The notes beneath the pieces were generated by a model. It had not been told where the DNA came from. It saw only the letters and a list, made by a program, of their open reading frames with translations, and did no database searches. The translations under genes were made by a program, and so were the position numbers. This document shows, piece by piece, positions 6,539 to 6,666 of a stretch of DNA of 6,666 nt (position 1 is its first letter; each line of letters starts with the position of its first letter). Source of the stretch: an uncultured beta proteobacterium (GTDB lineage: Bacteria > Pseudomonadota > Gammaproteobacteria > Burkholderiales > Burkholderiaceae); NCBI GenBank assembly GCA_903930665.1, contig CAIYZI010000466.1:1-6666 (forward strand), given 5' to 3'.

Positions 6539-6666
6539 ATGCGACCCTTTCACCTGAAAAATCATCACGGTTTATTGTCAAATTGGCCATGTCAAATTGC
6601 CTTTTTTATTCTGCTCTTCGTCAGCACAATTGGCTTCTCTTCTGAAAGTGATGCTTCTCGCGAAAG
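6539..6666 (+). CDS. Start of an exported protein (cut by right edge)
   Basis: An ATG at 6539 opens a frame that runs to the window end (42 complete codons). The N-terminus has a long polar region (MRPFHLKNHH, then about 10 more residues), followed by a hydrophobic core, IAFFILLFVSTIGF, and then SSESDASRE, which fits a signal peptide with cleavage near residues 34-36. Nothing of the mature protein is visible, so its function cannot be given; given its neighbours, another secreted polysaccharide-active enzyme is the natural guess. The ATG lacks a Shine-Dalgarno sequence, like the other genes here. The 210-base gap upstream, longer than the other spacers, may hold its own promoter, though no clear -35/-10 pair was found. 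Confidence 0.6.
   Translation, partial: MRPFHLKNHHGLLSNWPCQIAFFILLFVSTIGFSSESDASRE

Overview
The window reads as part of a carbohydrate-degradation gene cluster from a PVC-group bacterium, most likely a verrucomicrobial or related lineage. That placement is an inference. It rests on large secreted multi-domain glycosidases and SGNH esterases, moderate GC, and four start codons (590, 1489, 6122, 6539) with no recognisable Shine-Dalgarno sequence. All genes are on the + strand with short spacers, so the first three genes look like one transcription unit.

Layout: (1) 3-569 is the C-terminal part of a clan GH-D alpha-galactosidase-like enzyme that runs in from the left. (2) 590-1453 encodes a secreted SGNH/GDSL-fold protein in which the catalytic Ser, the block III Asn and the block V His are all replaced, so it is probably a pseudoenzyme. 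(3) 1489-6054 encodes a 1521-residue secreted protein. Its N-terminal SGNH domain is a close, largely catalytically intact relative of gene 2. A ribbon-helix-helix-like segment, a beta-sandwich, a six-hairpin (alpha/alpha)6 glycosidase-like module and a C-terminal beta domain follow. (4) 6122-6328 is the truncated start of a third, different SGNH hydrolase, probably a pseudogene. (5) 6329-6538 has no convincing gene. (6) 6539 to the right edge is the start of another exported protein.

How they may work together (inference): the alpha-galactosidase and the six-hairpin enzyme would cut glycosidic bonds in a plant or algal polysaccharide, and the SGNH domain would remove ester groups such as acetyl that block them. 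The degenerate SGNH protein may bind substrate or partner the active copy.

The most interesting points are the intact but catalytically dead SGNH paralogue, the near-identical CopG-like segment shared by the two SGNH proteins although both appear secreted, and the SGNH/six-hairpin fusion whose junction coincides with the end of the stand-alone paralogue. No RNA genes, CRISPR arrays or insertion sequences were seen.
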